Positions 35,076-48,100 of a DNA stretch of 64,000 nt are shown here, piece after piece (within the stretch, counting starts at the first letter, position 1; each line of letters starts with the position of its first letter). Where the stretch lies: assembly GCF_954871325.1 (NCBI RefSeq), contig NC_088778.1, positions 29,621,120 to 29,685,119 on the forward strand. The letters run 5' to 3'. The DNA comes from Gordionus sp. m RMFG-2023 (lineage: Eukaryota; Nematomorpha; Gordioida; Chordodea; Parachordodidae). The notes beneath the pieces were generated by a model, which was given only the letters and a program-made list of their open reading frames with translations, had not been told where the DNA came from and did not search any database. The translations under genes were made by a program, and so were the position numbers.

Positions 35076-37974
35076 TAAAATTTTTTGGGTTTTTCTTCGA
35101 TTACTGATGTGTAAGACATATAGTAAGATGAATTTCGGAACTTAGAGATGACACCCCAGTCACTGACAGGCTTGGACTGCCGGGTGCTAAGGATACATGT
35201 CCAATAAACAAAAATGAAGGACACAAATGAAAATATGAAAGCTAGGGCGTTCCCTCCAAGCGACGCGCAGGGTGTAGACATCCATCCTGCGAAAAGTAAA
35301 ATAAAGGTCAAAGCAAAGAAGACAAGGTTAGCATGTTTGAATATTGGTACACTTAAAGGTAAGACTAGAGAATTGGAATCAATGTTGAACAAGAGAAAAG
35401 TTGATATAGCGTGCATACAAGAGACGAAATGGAAAGGTCAGAAGACTTTAATGATTGGAGATGGGTATAAATTGTACTATAATGGAATTATTAGCAATAA
35501 GAATGGTGTCGGCATCATCCTCAGTCAAGATCTCCTCAGTAGTAGAAGTCAATAGGATCTCTGATAGACTAATGAAGATAAAACTCTGCATTGGTCAATC
35601 AATACTACACATCCTTTCAGCATATTCTCCTCAAACGGGTTGCAAAGAAGGGGGGAAAGATGACTTTAGAGCTATCTTTGATGAAGCTGTAATGGAAAAC
35701 CCTAATAGGTGGTAACTTAAATGTGCATGTGGGAAAAGCAAGAGATAGCTAAAAAAAGGCATCATGGTGGTTTTAGATATGAAGAAAGAAATGATGAAGG
35801 TGAGCATGTACAGAAATTTGTGCAAGCCTTCGACCTTGCCTTAACCAACACCTACTAGAAGAAGAAGGACATTCATTTAATAACATATAATAGTGGTACA
35901 AGGAAAACCCAGATAGATTACATGCTTATCTCTCACAGAAGATTAAAAGATGTAATAGACTGCAACGTCATCCCAGGAGAAGATATAGCTGCACAACACA
36001 AGCTACTTATCATGGATTTACACATCACAAATAAATCCACTCAAAACAAGATAAAACTTGAACAATGCATCAAATGGGGTAGATTAAAATCAATGACATA
36101 TGCCTTTGCAATCAATTCAAACATTGAAACAATAGATTCCTCACAAGTCAGTGAAAAAATGTGGGCAGACCTTTCATCCAGATTAATAGACACTGCCAAA
36201 TCGACCTAAAGCTTGAAAAGGGGAGGCAACAAATCATAGAAAGAACTATGGTGGTAGAATGAAGAGGTACAAACCACTATAAAGGAGAAAAAAGTCCTAT
36301 ATAAAATATGGTACAAATCCAAAAACCCAGATGACAAGACAAATTATAAAAAATCCAAGAGAATAGCTACAAAGGTGGTAGCTAGGGCCAAAACTATGAC
36401 ATACAATGACATGTATGAAGAACTACATACCAAAGATGGGCAAATAATAATATACAGATTAGCCAAACAGCGAGAAAAGAATTCTAGAGATATTAACGGA
36501 GCTCCGAAAGTAATCAAAAATAAAGATAGGAAATTGATAATAAAAGAAGAAGAAAATAATGAATAGATGGAAAGAATATTTTCAGGAGCTTCTCAACTAT
36601 AATCCCCACATACTACATCTAGATGAACACTCCCCATGTCAAACCTTGTACAACCAATAACAGAACAAGTAATAATCACATGCCTCATGCATATGAAAAA
36701 CAACAAAGCTAGGGGTCCAGATGATATACCAATAGAAAGCCTTAAAGCACTAGGAGATGATGGAATACATCTTACAAATCTGTAGAGCTATATAGTTTCT
36801 ATCTTCAAAAATAAAGGGGATCCACACAATTGTCAAAATTAGATGTCACACTGTCTTAAAATCTATGAAAAAATAATAGAAAGGTTAAGAGACATAATCG
36901 AAATAAGAGACTCAGTTTGGCTTTATGCCTGGAAGATTAACAACTGATGCTATCCACACAATTAGGCAAATGAATGAAAAATACAGGGAAAAGAACAAAA
37001 AGCTTCACATGGACTTTCTCGATCTAGAAAAGGCCTTCGATAGAATCCCAAGAAAACTTATCTGGAGGGCGCTACACCACAAAAATGGTCCGTAGCACAA
37101 CTGGTACTTCAGCAGGTTTCACAATAGCCGTGGGAGTTCATCAAGGGTTCTCAGCTCACTTCTCTTCATTACAATAATAGATGTATTATTAGCACAATCT
37201 ATACCACAAACAGACCAGTGGAATATGACATTTGCTGTTGATATTGTGATACTTGCCGAATCCAAGGATGCGAAAGAAAGATTAGTGAGTTGAATAAATA
37301 TCCTAGAAAAGCATGGACTAAAAGTAAATAGAGAAAAGACAGAGTATATGGTGATAGGAGGAGATGAAACAGAGAGCATTGATATAAATGAATGCCAGAT
37401 ATTGGCAATTGAAAGCTGAAAATATTTGGGCTCCATAATACAAACAAACGGCACAATGAAGAAAGAGATAGAGTAAAATTAATCAAGGGAGTGTTCTTTG
37501 ACAAAAGAATCCCACACAAATTGAAGAGAAAAATTTATAGTTCCATAGTACAGCCAACTATTCTATACCTATATAGTTCGGAAACATGGCCAACCAAAGA
37601 ATCAGACGAAAGAAGTCTACAAACTATGGAGATGAGAATGCTGAGGATGATTGCTGGGGTAACAAGAACGAATAAGGTGCGAAGTACAAGAATACTAAGA
37701 AGTTTAAAGATAGTGCCCATTAAGACTAAGATAATGGTAAACAGACTTAGGTGGTATGGGCACACAATGAGAAGGCCTATGAACTACATAGGAAATAAGG
37801 TAGAGAGTTTGGAAGTGATAGGTAAACGTAAAAGAGGAAGGCCAAAACTTCAATTTAGAGCCAATATGAAGAAGTATAAATGAGATAAACGAGATGGTAT
37901 GAATAACATAAAGTGGAGAGAGATATTGAAGGAGCTTACCACCAGAAAAGGTGAAAGCTAAAGAGAAAAAAAAA
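35001..37974 (+). mobile_element. RTE-type LINE, full length but inactive
   Basis: 2974-bp non-LTR retrotransposon in MED26 intron 3, antisense to the gene. Flanked by a 14-bp target duplication with one mismatch (TCTATTCTAATATA at 34987-35000, TCTATTCCAATATA at 37975-37988); the right copy follows an A-rich tail. Endonuclease remnant at 35300-36050: ACLNIGTLKGK, DIACIQETKWKG, then GTRKTQIDYMLIS near 35895. Reverse transcriptase remnant at about 36690-37480: RGPDDIPIESLKAL, then FLDLEKAFDRIPR near 37020. The catalytic F/YADD box reads FAVD at 37231-37242, losing the first Asp. C-terminus at 37491-37883: LRWYGHTMRRP and GKRKRGRPK, typical of RTE-like elements. Several frameshifts and stops break it into short frames, so it cannot make a working polyprotein. 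Confidence 0.85.
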
Positions 37975-38443
37975 TCTATTCCAATATAGAATCCTGCTAA
38001 GGATAAATTTTTTGTCTGACCAATCCAAATATTTTTTGCCTAAGTCCAATCAAAAATATAATTTTAAAAATAGGATAGAATCTGATTTCATTGGACTACT
38101 AAAAATATATATTCCAACAAAAGAACATTATGGTGGGGTTAAAATATTAAAAATTGGTGCTATTCTTTAGTAAAAAAATTTATAAAAAAGGAAAATAAAA
38201 TTTTGTCAAGATCCCAAATCTGGCATAAATAAAATTTAGTGTAAAGATCTGAATTCAACCAGCAAAAAAATATCTGACCATGTCCAGCCAACTACTGTTT
38301 TGCTAGACCAGGAAAAGTCTGTATGAGTCCAAACAATTCATCAGATTTGATTCATCTGTGCAGAACTGGTTTCAAAATATATCAAACATTAAAATTAATG
38401 TGACAAAAACTGATGAGTCTGTCATTATATTTTGTAAATAGAG

Positions 38444-38642
38444 TAGCCTTATAAAACAGCTCAATTTTTAAAAAATGGCTAACTAAATATTATAGCCAAA
38501 AAAATATATTGTTTAAGTCTTAAGATTATTGATATCCATTGAGCCATCATCTATGAGCACAACCTTTAGGCTTGCATATTTTTCTGGAAAAAACTTGAGT
38601 TAGCCATTTTTAAAAATCAAATCGAGCCATTTAACAATACTA
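38444..38642. mobile_element. TAGTGTTG-family MITE in MED26 intron 3
   Basis: Ends TAGCCTTATAAAACAGCTC and GAGCCATTTAACAATACTA, with family-typical interior (GCTAACTAAATATT, ATCTATGAGCA). No matching 8-bp flanks. Confidence 0.65.
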
Positions 38643-39519
38643 TAGTTGAATATTACCAAATATTAATTTTTTTAATTAACTGGCCATATATTTTCAACAG
38701 TATACTCAATATTAAATTAATCTAGAGAGATTATTTTTATGTATGGCAACTCCTTTTTTTTATTAATTTCATATATTTTAAACAAAAATTTCCATTTTTC
38801 AAAAATGTTTTATATATTTTTTTAAATATTAAGAAATCAGCTATTTTTAAAAAATCAGCCAGATTCAAAGAAGAACGATCTGGGCTTGATATCAGATCAA
38901 GCATATATCTTTAATGCATATTGTGGGAAGGATAAAATTAATAAATGAGTGGAAGAAATGGTCAACATCAGAAAATATGATCTGAAAGTAAATGTTAAAA
39001 ATTATATTTAATTATTGTATATTAAGTCATCCAAGTGGATTTATAACATCAGTATTAAATGTCTCATTTTAAATATAAATGTGAAGATAGAGACCAAAAT
39101 TAAGGTTGACTAAGGCAAAAAGCAAAAGAAATAAGAGTTCAGGTATAAAACAATATAAATTTAAGTTTTATATGTAAAGTCAAGATTTATGTAAAATTGA
39201 GGAAGCCCAGTAGTATACATATTATATTTTATTTGCCAAAGGATTAATAACAAGTTGACACTTCATATGATGGTTTCTTAAATAAAATTAATTTATCACA
39301 AAGATAATCTCAAAATGAAAAAAGAACTGTGCACCTATTTACTGATAACAAATTAATCTAAAATCAGATTATATCAAGCATTTTAAAATAAGATGATAGA
39401 TTTTATATCATTCAATATGTAATATAAAAGGAATATTAAGTAATAAACCTTCAATGTGATTTAAGCATGTTTAAGTAGAAGATAAAAATAATATATATTA
39501 AAATGATTATTATTTTTAC

Positions 39520-40251
39520 GGATTCATTGATTTGATTAGAAAATTTATTGGCAATTATTGCGGAAGTTGAAACAAAAGGTGATATAGGAATGTCTTTAAG
39601 AATTTCAGATTTTGCCCTTATTTCTGCCATTAACTCAACAGTTGTTTTTAGTTTTCTTGATTTTACTATAGGGTTATGAGTGAGTGATGTAGAAGCAATT
39701 GCACCTTTAAATGAAGAACCTAAGGGATCCTGCCTAATTTTCTTCTTAATTTTTAGCAAAATTTTTGGTTGGCGATGTTCATCTGGATGGTAGCCATTGC
39801 TTTTTTGGACCAAGGTGTGTGTAGGACCATTTGTTATAGAAGTGTCACATTTAAGCTTAGATGTAGGTGATGGATGGTTTATGTAGATCTGTTCTTTATT
39901 CATTTCACACATAAATTCATTATTTTTATTTTGCAGCATAGCAGTTTTGGTTATTTCATCATTAATATTGAGTTTAATATGTCCATTTATACGTTGAGTA
40001 CTTTTTGGAATTATTAAGTCAACTACATGATTTTTAGTAATTGTTTTGTTAGCACCTAGTATTGTTTCATTATTATTATCTGGCTCATGATTAGTATGTT
40101 TGTTAGCTTTCAAATGATCATCTCTCCACTTTTTGACCAAATTTTTAGCTCTCTTAGCTATGTCATTCAATATTGCATTATTTGTTTTTCCATCACTAGG
40201 AATTGTTAACTTTTTTCTAATTTCATTAATATACTTTCCTAATCTAGTTTG
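39520..40251 (-). CDS. MED26: Mediator subunit MED26, exon 3
   Basis: 244 codons. Acceptor TTATTTTAG at 40252-40253, donor GAATCC then GTAAAA at 39518-39519. The 5' part completes the TFIIS N-terminal (LW/TND) domain: QTRLGKYINEIRKKL, then DIAKRAKNLVKKWRDDHLK, closely matching human MED26 (ETRLGKLINDVRKK ... ELAKRAKKLLRSWQKLI). This domain binds elongation factors such as the super elongation complex and TAF7. The rest is a low-complexity, Asn/Ser/Thr/Lys-rich linker with a basic patch KILLKIKKKIRQDPLG, as expected for the poorly conserved MED26 middle. Reading past the donor gives an Ile-rich tail to a stop at 39451, which I take to be intron. Confidence 0.8.
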
Positions 40252-40332
40252 CTAAAATAATAATTTATGATAATTAATAATTGAGATTTATATAAAATAT
40301 TATAATTAAGTTAAACTAAGTTGTTTTTATAC

Positions 40333-40407
40333 CTCTAGATCTTCCCGGGTAATCAAAGTTTTTTCTAATTGTGATATTGTTTCAACAACTATCCCCATAT
40401 CAATGAT
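40333..40407 (-). CDS. MED26: Mediator subunit MED26, exon 2
   Basis: 75 nt, 25 codons, flanked by acceptor ATTATTTTAG (40408-40409) and donor GAG then GTATAA (40331-40332). It encodes IIDMGIVVETISQLEKTLIT and on to REDLE, matching the human MED26 stretch MVAVLEVISSLEKYPITKEALE. Both boundaries are in phase 0. Introns on either side are short (85 and 81 nt), which shows the usual intron size of this genome. Confidence 0.85.
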
Positions 40408-40492
40408 CTAAAATAATATTTACAAAAAATCTCTATATCATATGAAATATACTCAAAAACTTAAAAAAATAAAATAAGTAAGAATGACTAAC

Positions 40493-40564
40493 ATTGTTCT
40501 GTTCATCAAAAGCTTGTAGTAACTTATTTTTAATTTCAACAGGGTTACTTTTCGCTAGGTTCAT
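40493..40564 (-). CDS. MED26: Mediator subunit MED26, exon 1 (start)
   Basis: ATG at 40562-40564 opens 24 codons (MNLAKSNPVEIKNKLLQAFD and on to EQNN) before donor AAT then GTTAGT. It aligns with the start of the MED26 TND domain (human TPQQIKDRLLQAIDPQSN). The product is nuclear, a Mediator subunit linking initiation to elongation. Total model: 24 + 25 + 244 + 253 = 546 residues, compared with about 600 in human. The start is chosen because it is the only in-frame ATG and sits just before the conserved helix. Confidence 0.82.
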
Positions 40565-41985
40565 TTAAACAATTGATTCTATTAAGAATTCAATATTCTT
40601 TATTACATAAGCTCTTCTCATTAGACCCTAATCTTCTATCAAATTATATGATATAAAGTATTAGGATACAATTTTACTGTTGAGAGAATGAAATAATCAG
40701 TTTACTATTATTAATAACTTTATTTTAATTTTTAAATATTAAGCTGTATAGCATAAATTTTATTTCATTTATTTTATATAATATTTTTTTGAAAAATATT
40801 AAATATCATGAATTAACGAACATGTAAAAAAATTAAATTATGAAATGTTTTTTTAAAAATGTGAAAATAAAAAGTTTTATATCCAACGCCATCTTGTTTA
40901 TTTATTTTATTTTTAAAACAAAAATTTATTTTTTATTAAAATCAACAAACATGGCCGCCAAAACTATTGATTCGTTTTTATAATTTTGTTTCAATGTGTT
41001 ACGTATTAAAATAATGATTTTTTTTTCAAAATTTATTATTCAAATGATTCAATACGATAATATATATTAAAAATTCAAAATATTTGAGATTGAATGGATT
41101 TACCTGTGAGAAAGAATGGATCAGAAATCAGAATATTAGCGCAAGCAATGATCGAACCGATATTATTCATCAATATGGAGAAAAATAATCTACGTCGTAT
41201 TTTTAATTATTTTTATTTATTTATTTTTAGAAATATTATTTTTTTTTTTCTTAAACGAAAGAAATCATAATTTTATATTTTTGAAAAATAGAATGAAAGA
41301 TGAAATTTTTTTTTAAAAAAATGAATTTATCGAAAGACTAAAAATTTTTGATTGCGTTTTCAATTAATCAAATTTTTAAAGCGGGTATTATTTATTATAT
41401 TTTGGAAACCGGGCCGGGCTTGAAAACCGGATTTTTTTTATAACTAAATATTTCAATCTCGATTCGGGTTTTTTTTAAATATTTTATTTTTCTTTAATAC
41501 CCGTCCGTTAACTTTACCGATTTTGCACGGATTAAACTCCTTCGTATCATACTTGTTAAAGGTATAAAAATGTGGTATCTGTATCTAGATACTCTTTTAT
41601 AAAAAGTATCTAGATACTATTTTATAGAAAGTATCTAGATACTATTTTAGAGGATCTGTCTGTTTTCAGATACATTTTGATTTGCTTTTTTATATTAAAA
41701 CATAAATATTTGAATGCAAAATTCATTTTATGTCATATGAGCATACAATTTAAATCAAAGACCTGCAACCCTGGAACCAGATATATGGGCCGGGCCATAT
41801 TTTAATTTTCTTTAATAAAAATACCCAGACCGTGCCATGTATTTTTAATCGCCATTATTAGCTAGAAAAATTAAAAATAAAGGAAATATATTTTTAAAAA
41901 ACCCGAATCGAAAAAAAATTACTGATGTTCACCGGCAAAACTATTGTTGGGCCGTAATATAAAAACTGGATTAAAATAGATTACA
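40565..41985. other. MED26 upstream region and repeat fragments
   Basis: AT-rich. Probably holds the MED26 promoter, with no motif I can assign. Fragment of the GTATCTAGATAC MITE family at about 41548-41670, and a GACCTGCAA...GGGCCGGGCC fragment of the 45-kb hAT family at about 41758-41960. Confidence 0.45.
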
Positions 41986-41989
41986 TCCA

Positions 41990-42460
41990 AATGGTAAGGA
42001 TGAGATGGGACAATCTAAGATACAAGGCAGCTCATGATGAACACATTCAAATGAGGGAATTCGAGGTTTTATAACCTGTATGGGTAATGGAATCAATTCA
42101 GGGTGAAGAGAAGGAATTATAAAATTCAGAGCTATAGTTATTCATATTCGGTAGAAAGTAAGGATAGAACGATACGAAAGCATGCTGATCAACTTCGAAA
42201 AAGGGATATAATAGCTTTAAAAAAATGGAGAAGTAAGGGAGAGTGAAAGAAAATGTGGAGTCGGAAATAGTGGAAAAATTGGAAAATGCTGAAGGGCCTC
42301 CTATAGAGGGATAAAACGGCGAAACTGAAAAGATTGACTAAAATTCGGGTTCTCAGGATATGTCTTTATTACCTCGAGAACTAGAAACAAAAATGAGGCA
42401 GAAATTATAACAATCGAGGAAGCCTATGCATCGTCTGATTGAGGAGTTTTTAATTGTGGT
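41990..42460 (+). mobile_element. Ty3/gypsy retrotransposon remnant (integrase C-terminal part)
   Basis: Plus-strand reading, with frame changes, gives YKAAHDEHIQMREFEVL near 42020, then SYSYSVESKDRTIRKHADQL near 42130 and RKPMHRLIEEF near 42420. This is the order seen at the end of Ty3/gypsy Pol, where a small chromatin-like segment ends in a (R/K)HxDQLR motif. Multiple stops show it is dead. No long terminal repeats were identified around it. Confidence 0.6.
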
Positions 42461-42696
42461 GAAATGTCATTATATTTCATACATTTTATATTACAGTTTA
42501 TTTGGACTATTTTATTCATGATTATCAGATATACATGATTGACGTTTGTAATATGATTCGTGATTGATGATCTTTATATTTATAAATGTTTTTTGCAACC
42601 CAAAACAAAATGATGACCAATATTGATATATAGGAATTAACTAAACTAATAATTGCCTTATTTAATGTTCAAATTTGACTTTACTGGGTTAAGACG

Positions 42697-42770
42697 CGTA
42701 ATATTTTTCTGGCCAAAATGTTGAGTTAGCGGGTTTTTAAGGCCCAAATCGAGGCGTTTAACAACAAATA
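42697..42770. mobile_element. TAGTGTTG-family MITE, right-half fragment
   Basis: Matches the right half of the family (GTAATATTTTTCTGGCC, GTTGAGTTAGC, GGCGTTTAACAACA). The left half is absent. Confidence 0.55.
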
Positions 42771-45145
42771 GTAAAAAATATATTTCTAATCATATTTGAA
42801 ATAACTTTTATTAATATTGCAATTACAATGGGTAATATTGGTACCAAGTAAGTGTTGAGCTTAAGAGCTATTTTTCGACTCTCAAATTTTTATTAATACC
42901 ACTGAACAAATATATGTGAAAACTTTTTTAAAAAATGTCTTAATTAATTTAATGCAACATAGTGCAGAAATTGGTATACAATATAAAATCAAGTAGAAAT
43001 AAAAATTAGATATTTTGTTAGGAACGCGTTTCGGAACGCTCCAACACATGAAGCGGAACATTTTTAGTCGGAACTGGAAGGTAACCCTTTGTTCCGGGTA
43101 ACTGAAATAATTTAAGATTTAGTTCAAAAGTTCAGGGCAGAATTTTCTGAAATTATGCTGGAATACATTTCCGATAAATTCAAATTAAAAAATAGGTCCG
43201 AGTTAGCATGCCAAGTCTACGAATTCAGCCCAAGATTTGATCCTGATCTAAATCCGGCCCGGGCTTGGAATTTTTAAATAAATTTAATATCGGACCGGTT
43301 CATAAAATATGAAATTAAAATAAGGAATTTCTCCCATTTTTAAATATAAATTCTAATCGATAATTGAGAATATTCTCTGGAAACAGTGGTTTTTATTTTA
43401 TACGATTATTTATAATGGTGTGTTTAATAGTATACTCATAAATTGAGCAGAAACGTTTATTTTTATGTTTTACCTTTAAAAAAAAACTCTTTGTTGTATA
43501 AATTGAAAAATTTGCTCGTTGTCATACATTATTTTTGAAATAAAACGCAGAACAAAAACGCTCCAATTTTTTTAATCAATTAAAATTTTCAGATCAAAAC
43601 CACGATATCACGCTTTGAACTTGAAGTGAGCCTTGCTTCGTAAACGCGATTTCTGAAACTTATTCTAAATGATTAAAGTGGTATTACTTAAATTAGTATA
43701 CATTTTATTGCTACTTTTTTTGGTAGATGATTTAAAAATTTTTTAAAAAAAAAAGAATTGCTAAAATTGGGATCATGCTAGAATTGAAAATTATTGAAAG
43801 CCCTGAAATTTTGATGTGCCAATATTAAATTACTGATTAGCACCTACTAATTCATTAATCGATTTTTTTTTTCAGCAATAAACAGAATAACTAGTATATA
43901 TATATATACATTTTAGCTTAACGGTTCCCATTAATCCACTAGGTAAGCAGTATTTAAAAAAAAGTTTTTTGGTAAAAAATTTTCATAATTGCTATCAAGA
44001 TTCAACAAGATAGAACGAAAAATATAAAAGCTCTAAGGGCATGTGCTGGGTTGACTAATTGCTATTGGCTAAATATAGAACGCCTATTTAAGTTTGTTTT
44101 AAGTATTTGGTGGCATTGTTATTTTTCATAATTTGGTTATGTTTTTTTTTTCTTTTTTTTTTTTAAATAAAAATTTTCTTTTGCTTTTTTTTGGCTATTT
44201 AAGTAATAAGTCGACCTAAGACATGGCCTTTAAATCTATTAATAATAAAATTTTATTATATAAAAAAATTCAACTTTTTATCATAACTTTAAAAAAATAT
44301 GACATGAACAAATTTTTTTAACCCTTGGAGCACAAAGACCTTAAATTTGGTGTGAAGAAGTATTTATATCTAATCTTTTATCTATGTTCATCCTTTAACC
44401 CTTCCTGGTTTGCCATATTTCGCCAAGAAATTATATTATTTTTTTGCAGAAAAATTATTTTAAAAAAATCACCCTCTCAGTTTAATTTGCTTTTAGCAAA
44501 ATATGTTAAAGCTTATTCTTTATACAAAAGTCAAAGCTATAAAATATTAAGAGGGTTGCACAATATACACCTCAAATTACTACAGTGAGGAAGTGATACA
44601 TCCCCATAAGATATACCCTTATATCATTTTGAAGCACTTTCCTCCTTGTTTACCATGGTTATAAGGGTTGGAGACAATTTTCATTTTTTTATAATTATAA
44701 TATTTCTTATTTTATCTTCACTTATTATTCTTTCTAAGTATCTCATATGATAATAAATTTATTTTCCTCTTTTGTTCCCTTACAGTGTCAATTTCTAAAT
44801 GTATTTTCTTATCTCTTTTGTCATATCAGGATGGACAGCAAATAGAAACCCTGAAATCCGTATTTCCCATCCTCAAAGGGTTTTCTATCCTAAGATGGGA
44901 ATTTTAAACTATAAATCACGGTATAACGATTTGTATAATATATATTACCTTGGGGGTAAAGTTGTTATGGGTAAAAACGGTTAAAATGTTCTATCTTATT
45001 AAAGTTGTAAAAGATAATTTTTAAACATTAGTGTCTATCCTCCCATAAAAAAAATATTTTTGAGGAATACGGAACATTAATAAATAGTTTGTGTGATATT
45101 TTGAATAAAATTCAAAAAAAAAAAGTCCCAAAAGAGGGAAGGATA
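42771..45145. other. Non-coding stretch
   Basis: No gene recognised. Contains a GC-rich repeat fragment (AAATCCGGCCCGGGCTTGG near 43250), a copy of the dispersed repeat with TATTTGGTGGCATTG and AATAAGTCGACC at about 44100-44225, and short AT-driven frames at 44325-44588 and 44799-44984 that I do not accept as genes. Confidence 0.45.
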
Positions 45146-45153
45146 ATTTATAT

Positions 45154-48100
45154 CAGAGACCTGGGCCGGGCCGTATTTTAAATTTTTTAAATATACCCGG
45201 GCCGGGCCGGACCTAAAAAAATTTTATCCGGGCCGGGCCGGGCCTAAAAAATTTTTTTTAAATATATCCGGGCCGGGCCGTGCCTAAGATTTTTAAACCC
45301 GGGCCGGGCCGGGCCTTAATATTTTTTATAAAAAATTTTACATTATGAGTTATTGGTTATAAGATTATATTATATTATAGTTATGATTAATATAATATTG
45401 GGTGATGGTTAACACTACCTAACACCCACAGATCGATCTAATTATTAATTTCCTGAAAGATACCGGAAAACTCATTTTAAATTACTTAATATATTTTAAT
45501 ATCTAAAATTTCAGTGCTCCCAAATTGTGTTAGAAAACTTAGAAGTTAGACTTAGAACAGTATGTATAATTATTATAAATATATTTTAAATTACTTAATA
45601 TATGTTATTATCTAGAATTGCAGTGCTTCACTAATCATTATCAAATTTTGTTAGAAAAGTTAGACTTAGAACAGTTGTGTTAGAAGAATAGTTTAGAAGT
45701 GGATATATCCCATAAACAGATTTAAGTAATAAAAAATTCTTTTGAATTATTCTCTTTCATATATTAGTTTATAAAATCTATTTCAAATTAGATTGAATCT
45801 TTTTGTAAATAATATAAAATTTTAATAACATACTTTTTCTTATAACTATAATATTCAGTTTAAATTTATTATAATAAATAAATATAATAATTTCAATCTA
45901 CATTATTTAATAAATATTGATATTAGATATTTATAATCAATGTAAGATATAAATAATTAATTAATATTTATTATCATTAGAATTAGTGATACTCAATCAA
46001 TCAATTTTAAGCATTCAAGAAGCTAAAGTAAAAATTAATATTAAATATAAATCTTATAATTCATATCTAAATTTTTAGAATATTTCCAAAACAATCAATA
46101 AAAGGAATATCATGGCACAAAACACTAAAGATATAATTGACAAAATTAAAAATAATATTTATTCTTTTAAAAATACTAATAATACTTTAAAATCTGAAAT
46201 TTGGTCTAAATTCAAAATAATAATAGATAATAATAATAAAAAAAATATTGGCTATGTGCAATGCATAAATTGTTCAAATTTATTATCTTATAATTATAAC
46301 CATGGTACATCACATTTAAAAAGACATAAATGTGATGGTAAATCTATGAAAATTAATAAATTTTTTTTTACACCTGAAAAACCCACTTATAAATGTAATA
46401 TGAAATATTTAAAACAAAAATTTATAGATCATTCCTTAACACTTTGCGCAAAAGATATTAGACCTTTCGAAATGATAGCTGGGAATGGGTTTCTTGAATT
46501 CAGCCAGGCTCTAGTCGATGTTGGGGCAACATATGGTAAAATAGATATCAACTCATTAATTTCACATCCCACCACTCTATCACGCCACCTTAAAGAAAAA
46601 TGTAATAAAATAAGAAGCATTTTGGTTGATACTATTGCCCCAGTAATCAAGAATCGATTTATGGCTGCTTCCACTGATATATGGTGCGATGACCATAAAA
46701 AGAACTCGTTTATAACAGTTAACATGCACTATATATCAGATGACTGGAAGTTAGTGAAGAGAAACCTATTTACCGCTAAATTTAAAGAAGTGTCTAAGAC
46801 TAGCCAAGTAGTTAAGGATGAACTATTAAAAAATTTTCATAATTTTAGTTTTAACAATAACGATTTTATTAATATAATTTTTGTTACAGACCAAGGTAAA
46901 AATATTATAAAAGCATTGGAGTTAAATGAACGATTAAATTGTTCTTGTCATTTATTAAATACAATTTTAAGAAATTCATTTAACTCCAAATATTTGGAAA
47001 GTAATGCCCCATTAATAAAATCAACAATAGATAATACTAAAATATTAGTGGGGCATTTAAAACAAAGTAATAAATGCCAGCATTTAAAAGCCCTTTATCA
47101 AGATATAGAAGTCCGCTGGAACTCTAAGTACAATATGCTCAATTCTGTTTATTCTCAAAATGAAGAAATTAAAAAAGTTCTTCTAGAACATGGGGGATCG
47201 GAAAAGTATTATATTATAGACTTTCCGATCCTTCAGGATCTAGTCAACATTCTTGAGAATTTTAACAGAGCTATTGTTGAGTTACAGTCGGACTCTTGTA
47301 CTCTTTTTAAAGTGGTAATATGGTATTATGAACTTCTTGAAGTTTGTAATACCTTTCAAAGCGAAAAAAGAGAAATAAAATTGATATTACTTAATATAAA
47401 GCATTTTTTAATTGAAAAATTTGTTTTACACAAGTATCATTTTATTTCTCTTTTTCTCTGTCCCAAATTCAAACAATTACGTATGTTGTCAGGGACAGAT
47501 CGCAAGATGGCGGAAAACTATATAAAAGATTATATTAAATCACAAGAGGCTCAGGAAGTAAATGAAATACCATCGACCAGTCAAATTACGACTGTTGTTA
47601 AACAAACTGAGTCGTTTTATGACAAATGGGGCGATGGTAATTCTGGTAATATCTCAATACCCGATGATGAATATTATAATTATATAAACAAAAAAACAGA
47701 TGAAATATTTAAGGTGGATAATTTGTTAGAGTGGTGGGCTTCTCATCAAAGCGAATTCCCAATTTTAGCAAAATTGGCAAAACGGGTATTGGCTATTCCT
47801 GCTTCAAGTGCAAGCTGTGAGCGGAATTTTTCCACTACTGGAAGAATTCTTGAAGAAAGAAGAAGTAATCTTAAACCTGAAAAGGTAGATATGCTTCTCT
47901 TTCTTCATGATAATTTGTGAATTTTTAATATCTTTCTTGAGTATAGGGTTTCGTCAATCATGCTGTTTTTTTACTTTGCAAACTGTCAAATATTTATTGC
48001 ATTTATTATATTTACCTTGACTCATGAAAGTTTTTAATCCAACATTTTTCATTATTTTTTTTTACAATATTATATGATACAATTATCTTCTTTTTGTTAA

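Noticed and set aside
44325..44984. Two short plus-strand frames (44325-44588, 44799-44984)
   Set aside because: AT-driven composition, no motif, no splice support.
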